Shown: positions 32,955 to 42,510 of the stretch, piece after piece
Position numbering within the stretch: position 1 is the stretch's first letter
Layout of the letters: every line of letters starts with the position of its first letter
Assembly: GCA_003427395.1 (NCBI GenBank)
Contig: BFEA01000559.1
Location: 1 to 43,531, forward strand
Direction: 5' to 3'
DNA length: 43,531 nucleotides
From: Chara braunii
Lineage: Eukaryota; Streptophyta; Charophyceae; Charales; Characeae
Position numbers and translations under genes: made by a program
Notes under the pieces: model-generated
Databases searched by the model: none
Seen by the model: the letters and a program-made list of their open reading frames with translations, nothing else
Told to the model about the DNA's origin: nothing

Positions 32955-33409
32955 CTAAAAATAGCACAGGCCTCTGCTAAAATTAGCACAAGCCTGCGCT
33001 AAAATTAGCGCGGGACTGGGACAGTCCCGACTTTGGGACACGAATAGTCAGTCCCGTGTTAAAAATAGCACGGGCCTGCGCTAAATATAGCGCGGGCCCG
33101 CGCTAAAATTAGCGGGGGACTGTGCTAAAATTAGCACGGGACTGGGACAGTCCGGACTTTGGGACACGAACAGTCAGTCCTGTGTTAAAAATAGCATGGG
33201 CCTGCGCTAAATATAGCGCGGGCCTGTGCTAAAATTAGCGTGGGACAGCGCTAAAATTAGCGCGGGACAGCGCTAAAATTAGCACGGGGCTTGGGATAAA
33301 AATGGCGCGGGCCTGTGCTATATTTAGCCTGCGCAAAAATAACTCAGGCCTGCGCTAAAAATAGCATATGCCCTACGCTAAAAATAACACAGACTGGTAC
33401 TAAAATTAG
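32955..33409. promoter_or_regulatory. Array of 16 MADS/MEF2-type sites, 22-bp spacing
   Basis: Ten-base sites fitting YTA(A/T)4TAR start at 32955, 32977, 32999, 33059, 33081, 33103, 33125, 33185, 33207, 33229, 33251, 33273, 33318, 33355, 33378 and 33400; a degenerate one is at 33295. Forms include CTAAAAATAG, CTAAAATTAG, CTAAATATAG, CTATATTTAG, TTAAAAATAG and CTAAAAATAA. Most also fit C(A/T)8G. Spacing is 22 bp except two 60-bp steps, which contain an inserted 38-bp element (GGGACTGGGACAGTCC, then GGACTTTGGGACACGAA), and one 37-bp step. Flanking bases often extend the dyad in matched ways (GCG..CGC, GTG..CAC). The consensus is established for type II MADS-domain proteins; function here is inferred. 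Confidence 0.6.
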
Positions 33410-33454
33410 TGTCGGGCTAAAACTGGCCCGACTTTGGAATACTAAGGGTCGGCC

Positions 33455-33470
33455 TTGCTTTCGAAAGCAA
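33455..33470. other. 16-bp perfect palindrome
   Basis: TTGCTTTCGAAAGCAA is perfectly self-complementary and lies just beyond the YTA(A/T)4TAR array, in the region between the two divergent TATA-like boxes. It may be another protein-binding dyad, but a single instance is weak evidence. Confidence 0.35.
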
Positions 33471-33891
33471 AACACCCCTCTTATCGTTAACAAGGGGCCC
33501 AATCCCGTATTCCCCCTTGACCATTTCGGGCCGTACTCTCCCCGACGTGGTAAGTTCGCTCCCAAGTGGTCAATTCTATTTTTCTCACTAACCCTTGGTC
33601 CGTTTTCAGTACCGTTTGGACCGGGCCCTACTAATCTTGCGCTTGAAGACGCAGCGGTTCAGCCCAAAAGCCGTGATTCGATCTCCATGGGTCTGGACCG
33701 TCGCGCCGTCTTGTCCGCTGACTCGACCCAAGGGCCAAACCAGCGTGTCAACATTCTGCTGATCGTGACCACAAGTAGCCCTATGGTGCGGAGGCTGGCC
33801 GTGACGAGTCAACTATAAGTTAACGTGGCGCGCCGCTCTCCGACAACCATACCAAACCCCATTCCTGGCATCCCCGTCGGGATCCCTGTAC

Positions 33892-33915
33892 TATAAGGGG
33901 ATATATATATATACA
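33892..33915 (+). promoter_or_regulatory. TATA-like region (plus strand)
   Basis: TGTACTATAAGGGG followed by an ATATATATATATA run, about 200 bp upstream of the ATG at 34111. It points away from the minus-strand TATA at 32905, making 32.9-33.9 kb a candidate divergent promoter or the U3 region of an LTR. The AT run makes chance resemblance likely. Confidence 0.35.
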
Positions 33916-34110
33916 CATCAATTTCTATCATTCATCCTCAAATCCACTCAAACGAGTGTGCGGCGCTTATTATGCTTTTTCGTGTCGTTGCTGCCATCGC
34001 TGATCTTTGCTTGCTCGGACACTCGCCGCGCCCGCGTTATCATTGCTCTCGACTTGCTTGTTCTCTTATCGCAGTAGTGCTTACCGCCGCGCAGCTAATC
34101 AGCCTTTGCT

Positions 34111-34603
34111 ATGGCGCCGAAAACGGAAGGCTCGGGTGCTGGACGCGGAAGAGGAGGCCTACAGGGGAAGGCGCCAGATCGAGCAATCGATCTGACATAC
34201 GAGGAGGAAAGATCCGAAGAGGAGGAGGAGGAGAGATGGGAAGGAACACGCTTGAGGTCATCGCTCAGAGGACCGGCGTGGTCGCACTCCGTCGCCTAGG
34301 TCCATGATGTACTATACATATAAATACGAGCAGCGCTATGGTAGCCCGCCTCCTCGTTTCGAGCCGCCCTCTCGATCGTACCCTTCGCCATATCGTCCTT
34401 CTTCTTCTTCGGATCAGCCTCACCCTCGCCAACTCACCATCCTGCCAGAGCCGCCTCGCCCTGCGCCACCACTAGATCCGCCCATCGTCCGCCAGACTGC
34501 GCCGCCCAATCATCGCTCGTGCGTCATACTTGCGCTATTCTTCATATGCCAGCTTGAACTGTGCGGCCTCATATGCTATCTTATATATAAAGGCATCATA
34601 TAA
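34111..34603 (+). pseudogene. Frameshifted plus-strand frame, possible gag 5' end
   Basis: The ATG at 34111 opens a Gly/Arg- then Glu-rich segment (GSGAGRGRGG, then an EEERSEEEEEERWEG stretch) that ends at 34299. A second frame (34304-34603) is rich in Pro and Tyr (PPPRFEPPSRSYPSPYRP) and then becomes hydrophobic (VILALFFICQLELCGLICY). Just upstream that second frame continues through 34262-34303, so one indel near 34255 would join the two. Acidic, Arg/Gly and Pro-rich segments suit the start of a retroelement gag; a small proline-rich membrane protein is the alternative. ATGGCGCC at the start also resembles a primer-binding-site word, probably by chance. Confidence 0.35.
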
Positions 34604-34816
34604 AACATATCTCAATCATCAAAGTGCTCGCCCGCTAGGGCTCGAGTGTTTGCTCAATAAGGCATGGACCTCTGGTCGAAGCCACCATCAAAATCAAAAA
34701 AGGATTAGTCTCATCAAGCTTGCGTGGTGCAGTCACCGCACACAAATATCATGACCACTCATGCAGCCCAATCATACTACCAATCCCGTTTTCTTGCACC
34801 ACTAAATCAGTCCCAA

Positions 34817-34910
34817 TCTTAGGTCAAACCTCTCATTAGGTTTGACCTCGTGCATCATCACAATCAGACCCAATCCTAGACCAAACCCTATCGTTAGGTT
34901 TGGCCTAGCA
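34817..34910. repeat. Tandem pair of hairpins (GGTCAAACC / GGTTTGACC)
   Basis: Unit 1 pairs AGGTCAAACCT (34821-34831) with AGGTTTGACCT (34838-34848), 11 bp perfect. Unit 2, about 55 bp on, has CTAGACCAAACC with GGTTTGGCCTAG. One T-A pair in unit 1 is a C-G pair in unit 2, a compensated double change, while a neighbouring G-C has become A-C. CCCAATC precedes both. Confidence 0.6.
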
Positions 34911-35911
34911 GTCCAAGTCTCAGTCCTGGCCTGCTCATCTCAACCTCATCGGATCAGTCCATCTCATCAGCACAATATAATCCTCATCATCATCTCAGTT
35001 ACAGTTTAGCCACGGGTGGATATGACACTAATCATCGAACTCAGGATCATCCGGGTCATCTTGACCAAAGGCCGCCTCATAAGGGGGAAACATATCAAAC
35101 CCTTTTCTCTTTGTCTGCTGGCTCTGTGCCACTTACTGTCGGGTCATACCAAACCCCGTTGTCTTCATCTGGCTGTCGGGTACCTGCAAAACAGAGATCA
35201 TGTCATGCCCAAAAACATACGAGAAAAGGGTCTCCCCTAAAGACCCTTACCAACACCCCTTCCTCACTCACTCTCAGAGTCTTACCTTTCGGCCTTCCAA
35301 GAGTGCCCCTGCTCGCCCTGGTGGGCTCCTCTGCTGACCCAACCCGACAAGCAGAGCAAAGTCAGTCATGATTCCCAGTCATGGCGGTCCGACCACCCTC
35401 TGAGCCCTTGCTCAGAACAGCTCACGGGGAGCCGCACACCCCTTCATGAACCCCTCACTCCGATGAGTTCAGACCCATGGATTAGAAGCTCCTTAGTCGA
35501 CATCTAAGCTTTGGTCTAGTCGCTTGACTTGTTGACTAACGTCCAACTCTATGCAACTGTGCGGGGAGCCAGCCAACACCCTGGCTTGGCCCGATGCCAA
35601 GGGAACGCCCCTGAAGACCCGGCTCCCTAGACACACTCCGATCATAGTGATAGTAGGAGTCTACCACCTTGATTAGCCAAATGTCGGATTTAGACTGGGA
35701 GAGGCTCAAGATGCCTCCTTCCTTTCCAACAGGCGGACCAGGTCGCCACGCGACGTACCGGGAACGGCTAACCAACCAAGGGTTCGAGGCTATCAGCCGC
35801 TATGGCTCGGACGCCCCGTCAACCCAGCTAGCCTCTGGACCTGTGAGAACCTGCTTCAGGGAATCATCTCTTGCTCAAGAGGCGCAGTTGAAACTTTCTG
35901 CCTCTTCATGA
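34895..35911 (+). other. Weakly open plus-strand region, unknown
   Basis: The frame used at 34304-34603 is open again from 34895 to 35371 (about 159 codons, rich in Ser, His, Gln and Pro, including HPGHLDQRPPHKGETYQ). It opens once more at 35669-35911 (including DLDWERLKMPPSFPTGG and YRERLTNQGFEAI). Composition resembles a gag linker, which would extend the 34111 relic. I see no zinc knuckle or conserved domain. Confidence 0.25.
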
Positions 35912-36544
35912 AGGACATAAGTGCTGACACCGCAGGCGACGCCACTGTGGTTAGATTCTCGTCGGTGAACCGTTGAGAGAACCCAGCGGCTGCAATGAGA
36001 ACACTCCTTCCATCAAGAAGAATGCAGCAAGCTCCAAACTGCTGCGATGCTGAGTGATCTTCGCCCCGACCACAAGATCGGACAGATCACTCCATCGACT
36101 ATGACACATGACTGACTACCTATCCCTTCAGAGTTCGGTAGTGTCTAACCGCGAAGGCCCATCTGGAGAGGAACCTCATCCGATGATGCTGAGTCCCTTG
36201 CCACTAGAACACTTCACTAGGTTACATCACCCTCTTTCAGGAATAACCAATCAACTTGTGTCAGATGATGCTAGGCAATCCTCCTTACGCTATCGTACTA
36301 GGATGTTGCCCCATCTATTGAGCGGAAGAAAACATATTTTCACATTATTGCACAGCCATCCATTCCAGAATGCCATGCAGACCAATAAAATACAATAAGA
36401 GGCAAGAACTGAAATCCCAAGAACTGCCTCCCAATCCCCCAGGCATATCCCAGGAGTGACACGTGACAAGCCAGATACAATGCAATGAACTGAAATTTTA
36501 AAATTTTAGCTTACATACATACAAAACTGGGGCCAATTTGGGCC
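35912..36544. other. No gene; likely 3' flank of the minus-strand retrotransposon
   Basis: No coding signal. On the minus strand a purine-rich string, CCTGGGGGATTGGGAGG, lies at about 36426-36442 and could be a polypurine tract, but no LTR start is visible beside it and no matching LTR lies on the other side of the element within the window. Confidence 0.3.
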
Positions 36545-36564
36545 CGACAGACATCATCTGATGC

Positions 36565-36765
36565 TGGCGGCACACTGTCCAAGTCCCAGCATATAATCTC
36601 TGAAGCTAGCGGCACACTGTCCACGTCCCAACATATAATCTATTAAGCTGGCGGCACACTGTCCACATCCCAACATATAAAAGATCCCGTGATTGGCGGC
36701 ACTCTCACCACGTCCCAAATGATGTTGAGGGCACACTGGCCACGACTCAGCATGTTCAGGCTGAT
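36565..36765. repeat. 42-bp tandem repeat after the integrase end
   Basis: GGCACACTG starts at 36569, 36611 and 36653 (42-bp steps), then diverged units at 36698 and 36730. Shared words are GCGGCACACTGTCCACGTCC and CAACATATAA. It lies just downstream of the integrase end on the element's strand, where plant Ty3/Gypsy elements may carry tandem repeats. Confidence 0.8.
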
Positions 36766-36775
36766 ACGAGACGGC

Positions 36776-37180
36776 TCACAGGCCTCGCCTCATCACTCTA
36801 CCCGAACTCGGAATCAAATCTGCATCTCTAGGTATGAATTTTCGGAGCCGGAAGCCGGATACTTTACCATGGCATCTCGTGCCATCCATCTCTGCTAACT
36901 CATAGGCCTTGCCTTCCACCTCTCTGATGATCCTGAATGGTCTCATCCACCTGACCTCCAATCTCTTGGTCCACTGTGTCTCGAGAGATGTATCATGCAA
37001 AAGTACAATATCCCTGACCTGAAGTCGTTCCTTCCTGATGTACCTCTTGCTGTTCCATCGTGTCTGATCAGATAATCTGTTGCCTGACATCCTCTTTATG
37101 GACTCAATTATGGCCTCATCCACTTCCTTGATCTGCCTGATCCTCAGTCTCAGCAACTCCTCTGTGGAGTATGACTCTTT
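36776..37180 (-). pseudogene. Integrase C-terminal module
   Basis: A 126-codon frame. After a charged helix (RIRQIKEVDEAIIESIK) come VRDIVLLHDTSLETQWTKRL, then RWMRPFRIIREV and GKAYELAEMDGT. This matches the GPY/F-like module that follows Ty3/Gypsy integrase cores, with MRPFRI in place of the usual GPF/GPY. It is in the same frame as the main pol frame, but the intervening 37180-37325 is readable only in another frame (containing AAVYADNVTVKRTTGYAP), so at least two indels separate it from the core. Confidence 0.8.
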
Positions 37181-39112
37181 CTTGCCTCATGGGTCCAGAT
37201 CTCAACCAGGTTCTCAATGGGAGAAGTAGCATACCTACCGTACCAGAGTGTAACAGGTGCATATCCTGTAGTCCGTTTGACAGTCACATTGTCAGCATAA
37301 ACAGCCGCTCTCAAGAAGGATGGCTAGCTTTCTGGAGTCACCTCGACACCATTTTGATATAGCATCCTTTAGAGTCTTGTGACCTCTTTCCACTGGTGCA
37401 TTGGCTTGAGGATGATATGATGTCACAAATCTGACCCTGACTCCAAGTCTGAACATGAGCTTTCTGACCATCTCGTTTTTGGATTCCGACCCCTGATAAG
37501 CCACAAGCTCACGTATGATGGGGTACCTTAGGTAGATTTCCTCGATCCAATCCGCAACTGTTTTTGCAGTTTTTTTACGGATGGTTTTTGCTTCAATATA
37601 ACCAGACATATTGTCTCTCATATTTAGTATATATTTCATTCCATCCTTACCAGGTGACATAGTAATTAGATCAAGGTGAACAGTACTACCAGACTCAACA
37701 AGAACAGTGGGGTATATGGGTTCAATCAGTCTCATAGATGATCTTTTCTGACAGGCTTCACATGACTTACAATATCTCATAACGATATCCCTCAGACCAT
37801 CCCAGTGATATAGTCGAGATACTTTATAGTATATAGCATCAGCACCCCTATGACCCCCTGCTAGACCTTTATGCAGTGCAACAATCACCTCTAGTTGCAT
37901 TTCCCTACCACACACAATTCTAAGTGGCAGTAGTCCTTCCTTAGCATCCACAAAAATGTGACCCCTACGTAGTCTAAGGGTCCTCTTTGTCCTCTCGTGG
38001 TAGAACTCGTTCAAGTGATTACTACTCATCACCATACCGATCTTCTTATATTCTCTATCGTATTCTTCGGCTCTAAACCTTCCCTCATCATCTTTATTTT
38101 GCTCCAGATCCTCTGACCCATCCTTTATCTCATTCAATAGACGCTCAGCCATTCTTGAACTCTCAGCCAGCTCATGGGCTGCAACAGCGGCCTGTTCCAT
38201 CATCCCATACCACCCTTCTTCCTCATCCTCTTGAATCAAGAGGTAGTGGAGGTAGGGATCTTCCTTTTCACCCCAGCAGTCTTCTCTACTGGTTGCTATG
38301 GTTGAGGCTGTAAAACAATTGGGAGCAGGAGGTAACCCTTCATCATCGTCCCCCATAAGCAATTCGTCAATGAAGGGCGCCTCCTCAAGAGATTCATCAT
38401 CTATCGATCTCCATTCCACGCGGCTTAACCCATCAGCTCGATTCTTATCAGTAGGTACCTTTTCTAATATAACATCATACGTCCATATATGAGCTATCCA
38501 CCTACTGACCGTAGCATCTACTTGCTGATGTCTCTTAACAACCTCAATTATTGTCGTGGAATCCGTTCTTAGGATGAATCTTCGTCTCATAATATAGTGT
38601 TTAAACACCCTGAGACAGTGCAGGATTGCCAACAGCTCCTTCCTAAACTGAATATAGCCTCTCTCAACTGAATTAAGAGTGCGACTCTCAAATCGAAGTG
38701 GTCTTTCTTTACCATTCTCATCTCGTTGCATGAGTACTCCTCTTAATGCTATCGGGCCGCCGTCGGCCCGGATGAAGGGTCTCTCCCTTTCATCGTCGAA
38801 GTAGGGTACTCCTAATACGACCCCGCCATTTCTTAACTTATCGTGAAGTGTCCGCTCAGCCTTCTCTCTTTGGTCAGACCACTCTGAGTTAGCTCCTTGT
38901 CGCACCATTTCTCTAAGGGGCTCGGCTATCCTGGCAAACCTGGGAATGAAGATCCGCCAAAAGCTGCAGACCCCTAGGAAGCTCCTTACTTCCCCAACCG
39001 TCATAAGAGGCATAGGCCAGTTCAATATTTTATCCACCTTCTTAGGATCGGGGCTTCTCCCTTCCAAGAAGCACCTGAAACCCAAGATCGTTACCTCCCT
39101 TTGGAACAGTAG
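37181..39112 (-). pseudogene. RT connection, RNase H and integrase core
   Basis: A 597-codon open frame covers 39085-37292. Counting from 39085: residues 1-60 are the RT thumb/connection (GEVRSFLGVCSFWRIFI). RNase H spans about 100-220 with acidic residues D108, E150, D175 and D218. The integrase zinc finger has H405, H412, C439 and C442. The core has D472 (VHLDLITM) and E566 (NAPVERGH). The second catalytic Asp is missing: the motif reads VAYQGSE with Tyr at residue 530 (codon 37496-37498). The frame ends early at 37292 by frameshift. Upstream it continues through a TGA at 39113-39115 into the RT palm. Confidence 0.92.
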
Positions 39113-39496
39113 TCATTTCGGTCCGCTAACTGTTAGATTGTACTTAAACAACCTTTCTAGTACTTTCGTTACTCCTTGCGCATGTTCCCACACAAACCGC
39201 CTAACTCGTCCATCCACTAAGGTCTCATCTTTTTCCTTTGGTCCTTTAACCGGATTGTCATCAATGTATGAGAACGTAACCTCTGGACATATGGCCTCCA
39301 TGACCTTCAACATATCTCGTTGGACAACCGCAACCCCATTTGTCCACTCTCGAGGCACCACACACATTTGTATGAGGTCTCTAGGCGTGTGCATGGCGGT
39401 CATAGGTCGACTAGTAGGATCTATGGGGAACTGGTCATAGCCAGAGTACAAATCTACTAGGGAGTAAATGTTCCTTCCTGCGAAGGACTCGGCCAA
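39113..39496 (-). pseudogene. Reverse transcriptase palm
   Basis: A 127-codon piece. Motif A is YSLVDLYSGY with the catalytic Asp at residue 15. Motif B is CVVPREWTNGVAVVQR, where Glu stands in place of the usual Gly of PxGWTN. Motif C is FSYIDDNPVKG with YIDD at residues 77-80, so the metal-binding aspartates survive. A conserved RRFVWEHAQ segment follows. It ends at TGA 39113-39115, in frame with the RNase H frame, and joins the upstream fingers region through a one-base shift near 39500. Confidence 0.9.
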
Positions 39497-40060
39497 CAGG
39501 TCGTGTTGGGTAAGCTACCCGCATCGCGAACCGTTACCGAATTTAACTTTTGCAAGTTTTGTATCCAGCGCAGACCTCCTCCTGGCTTCCAAAAACAAAA
39601 CCAGTGATTGGCATAAGCACCATCCGCTGGTTCTGCAACGTTGGAGGCGATCGCTTGGTTTATGTACTCCATTACCTCTTTTTCTTCCTTTTGAGCATAT
39701 TTCGTGGGTCTATCATTCCAAGGCGTGTGAGGAACGGTCCAGATCTTAACCATCTTGATCATGTCAACGTCCAGTCGTCCCCTCTCCTCATCATTAAAGG
39801 AAAAGGTACCACTGTCCTTCTGACATAATTCACATATGAAATCCCTCTCAGCCGGCAAGAGGAAGTCATCGGCTCTTACCTTCATTATCTTGAACCTCTC
39901 TGGGGTAATCTTTCCTCCTTTTAATGCAGCCTCTCTTAACCTTTTAACTATCTTTTTTTCCTTCTCTAATGTTTCATTATAGTCATTTTCTATCAGGACT
40001 GCCACCGGATTCTTTTTAACGCCCTTGCGCTCATACTTCCTCTTGGACCCGGTGACTATC
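39457..40060 (-). pseudogene. Pol linker and reverse transcriptase fingers
   Basis: The frame runs 40005-39457 and is open a little further upstream. After a charged linker (residues 1-90) come VPHTPWNDRPTKYAQKEEKE and then YANHWFCFWKPGGGLRWIQN (131-150), the fingers region equivalent to the KKDGSWR segment of Ty3/Gypsy RT. QKLNSVTVRDAGSLPN follows, and the frame is then lost about 39500. The usual aspartate-tyrosine pair after the tryptophan is not kept. The upstream end is a shift in a T homopolymer near 40065. Confidence 0.85.
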
Positions 40061-41338
40061 TTCCTAAAAAAAAAACAATTCCAGAGAAGGTAAGCTGCAT
40101 CGTGTCAGCTTTTGCTGCCCTCACAGCTTCCTTGAATCCTTCCATCTCTCTCATATCGCCCAACTCCTTCTCTTTATCTAAGAGCTTGAGCATCTTCCCG
40201 ATATCATTCACTCTAATCGTTGTCTTCTCGTCTATTATTCCACTTTCTTTCAGCTTTGCTCGTACTTCCTCAATCAACTTGTCAGATTCTCCATGCTTAA
40301 GAGAATTGACATGTCGCTGGTGACGAGGATGATGCTTGTCACTTATCATAAAAGCCTGTTCTTGACCATTGTTAGGATCCTGGAGTGAAAGCCAAGCCGC
40401 CCCATCATAACAAAAAAACGCACAAGCCTCCATTCTATTTAGGAAAGGGGCTCCAAGAATGCAGTCATGATCCAAGTTGAGGACCACAAAACAGAGGATC
40501 TCGACCCGTAAAGTTCCAATTCAAATAGGCAAATCATCAATGAATCCTTCCAATGACAGAAATCCGGCTATATTGGAGAGTTGGTGATTGGTTTTCCTAT
40601 CTATTCCAAACCCACATGATCTCATCGTGGTCGAGGACATAAGAACCATCTCGGCCCCAGAGTCTACTAGGGCTCTAACCTTCACGTCGTTTACGGAGAT
40701 ATTCAAGTACTCATACGACATGTTACCAAATCTCATCTTGGTACCAGGCGGGGCTCTTTCCACATGCTCAGGGAAGAGTCTTAAACTATTGACTTCTACC
40801 TTCCGCCTCTCAACCATCTTTTTGAGCTCTTTCCTAAACTTTGGGACCAAGGTTACCGCCTCCTTCCAGGATAAGGTGATCTTTATTTCTTCAAGTATTT
40901 TCTTTACTACTTCATCTATCGAGACACCCTCCTCGGCCTCAGATCTCAAGACCACCTTCTTATTTTTCCCGATAGCTGCCTTTCCTTTCCCTTCCTTCAC
41001 TAGGTCCTTGGTCCCATCAATCAACTGGTCTAGCTCTCTTTGAGCCTTCTCCCGCTTTTTCTCTTCAACCTCTCTCTAACTGATATGGGATACATTCAGG
41101 TTTTGGCTTCCATGATTGTCGTATCGAGCCACAATCTCCAGGGGTAGCATGCCATCAAAGGTGACAACATTAACCCTAGCCTTCTTCTTTTTATCCTTAT
41201 TGGCCTTAGCCTTTTCTAGGATTACCGCCCGCATCCCCTCTTTGACTCGGAAGTCTACCTTGTTCCAATTGGCATCACAAATGTGCCCATTGGCGTTTTT
41301 TTCACAATCCCTTCTTCGAGCTTCTTTTCTAACGTCGG
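40056..41338 (-). pseudogene. Retropepsin (aspartic protease) region
   Basis: One frame runs from 41338 to 40056 with two stops, TAG 41076-41078 and TGA 40521-40523. A lysine-rich linker and coiled-coil-like segment lead to VRALVDSGAEMVLMSS, the retropepsin active-site motif (residues 117-132 of the middle piece, 41024-40521). After the TGA, LDHDCILGAPFLNR matches the C-terminal ILG motif of the same fold. The tail is a charged helix (KLLDKEKELGDMREMEGFKE) before pol. TGA at 40521 stands where an Arg codon CGA is plausible. Confidence 0.88.
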
Positions 41339-42275
41339 ACACCGAGTTAGAGTATGACCTCCCTCGTCACAATAATAACATCGGAAAGGGTCATCTCTCC
41401 TTTGTCAATCTCGACTCTCATTATCTCTCTTCCAATCCCGATCACGCTTCTTTTTCCATTTCTTCCTTCTTTCCTTTCTCATTTGCCTAGTGTCATCGTC
41501 GTCACTACTTTCCCTCTCATTCTCACTCTCTTCCTTTTGTTTCTCCCTCTCTCTTTCTTCCTTACCTTCTTCGGCTCCAACAAGTGCTTGAGTTGCTGGG
41601 GCAGGAAGGATTAAATTCTCGAAGCTACCAAGCTTAACAAGAAGACCAAGGATCTCCTCGGCCTTCAAGTTTCCTCCCGTAGCTGCCTCAACAGTCTCTT
41701 CTCTTGCACTGGTGATTGCTTTCATCTGTTCCAGAGACCATTTCCAGTTTGACACCGAAGGTAGCTCTCGGACCATCTCAACCACTTCATCCCATTTCAG
41801 AGGGTAATGGGCAACGCGGCTTACCACACCCTTTCTTTCATCCTCTGCGAAGTTAGTCAGTAGGACATGACATTTTTGGGCCTTGTTTAGGAAGGGTACT
41901 CTCCGTGCAACCCGCTCAAAATCTTCTAGAAATTGGTCGAGGGTTGCGTACTTAGAACGTCGCATTTCCAAGAAATTTTGCATGGTCGTCGGGACGTCGT
42001 ACTTCGCATGTTCCTCCAGCATCTTTTGTCTAACCTCAACCCATGTTGTCAGCCCTTATGTCATTTTTGTTACCGACACCCTCATCTTAGGTTCGACATA
42101 CGCTAGCAGAGCTTTCACCTTCTGTTTATCCGACCAACCATGGCTCATACCAAAGACATCATAGTCTTTAAGGAACTCCTCAACTTTGGTTCCATCAAAG
42201 CAGAGTATGTTCTCAGGAGGTACCTTAGCTCTTGGAAGGTCTAGACGGTGTCGGGGCCGAACCCTGAAGGACTTT
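41339..42275 (-). pseudogene. Gag with CCHC zinc knuckle
   Basis: Upstream part (42275-42059) contains FDGTKVEEFLKDYDVFG, a typical start of a gag capsid domain. After TAA at 42056-42058 the frame is open over 42022-41405 (205 codons) with MQNFLEMRRSKYATLDQFLE and a long acidic-basic tail (residues 150-205). TGA at 41405-41407 follows, and then at 41380-41339 the knuckle CYYCDEGGHTLTRC (C-x2-C-x4-H-x4-C). No initiator ATG is evident; an in-frame TGA lies near 42278. A shift of frame right after the knuckle leads into the protease linker. Confidence 0.85.
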
Positions 42276-42424
42276 CAAGCCTTGGTCGACCCCACTGCGG
42301 GTCCCACTTGGCTCGACCCGCCCACGCTCACTCTCAGGGCGCGGGTCGTTCGTCCCAGGGGCACCCCCACCTAGTGCTATGAGATGGATGGGGTTGGGCC
42401 AATAGGGCGAGAGAGCTTAACATT

Positions 42425-42510
42425 GGGGATGTAGCTCAACCCTCTAGCCGGGTGGTAGCCTCACTGGTCTAGGTCCGCAGGCGTAAGGTTTTCGATTCTC
42501 TGTTTGTCTT
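42425..42510 (+). repeat. tRNA-Ala-like SINE head or tRNA relic
   Basis: GGGGATGTAGCTCA (42425-42438) equals the 5' end of plant cytosolic tRNA-Ala as I remember it. GGTGGTAG follows after a 12-base insertion in the D-loop position, and GGTTTTCGATTC (42487-42498) is a B box with two extra T. No anticodon stem or acceptor pairing can be drawn, so it is not a working tRNA. A tRNA-derived SINE or processed relic fits. Its position upstream of gag on the opposite strand seems fortuitous. Confidence 0.4.

Larger units (their letters stand above)
36545..42275 (-). mobile_element. Decayed Ty3/Gypsy retrotransposon body
   Basis: Read on the minus strand, the order is gag with CCHC knuckle, retropepsin, reverse transcriptase, RNase H, integrase zinc finger and core, integrase C-terminal module. 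RT-RNase H before integrase is the Ty3/Gypsy order. Five in-frame stops lie at 42056 (TAA), 41405 (TGA), 41076 (TAG), 40521 (TGA) and 39113 (TGA). Frameshifts fall near 41345, 40065 (a ten-base homopolymer), 39500, 37325 and 37175. LTRs were not identified; the 5' one may lie beyond the window end. The 42-bp tandem repeat at 36565-36765 would be its 3' untranslated region. Confidence 0.9.

Noticed and set aside
34110-34127. Primer-binding site starting TGGCGCC
   Set aside because: Only the first seven bases fit a known lysine-tRNA type site, and the string is the natural start of an ATG-GCG-CCG coding sequence.
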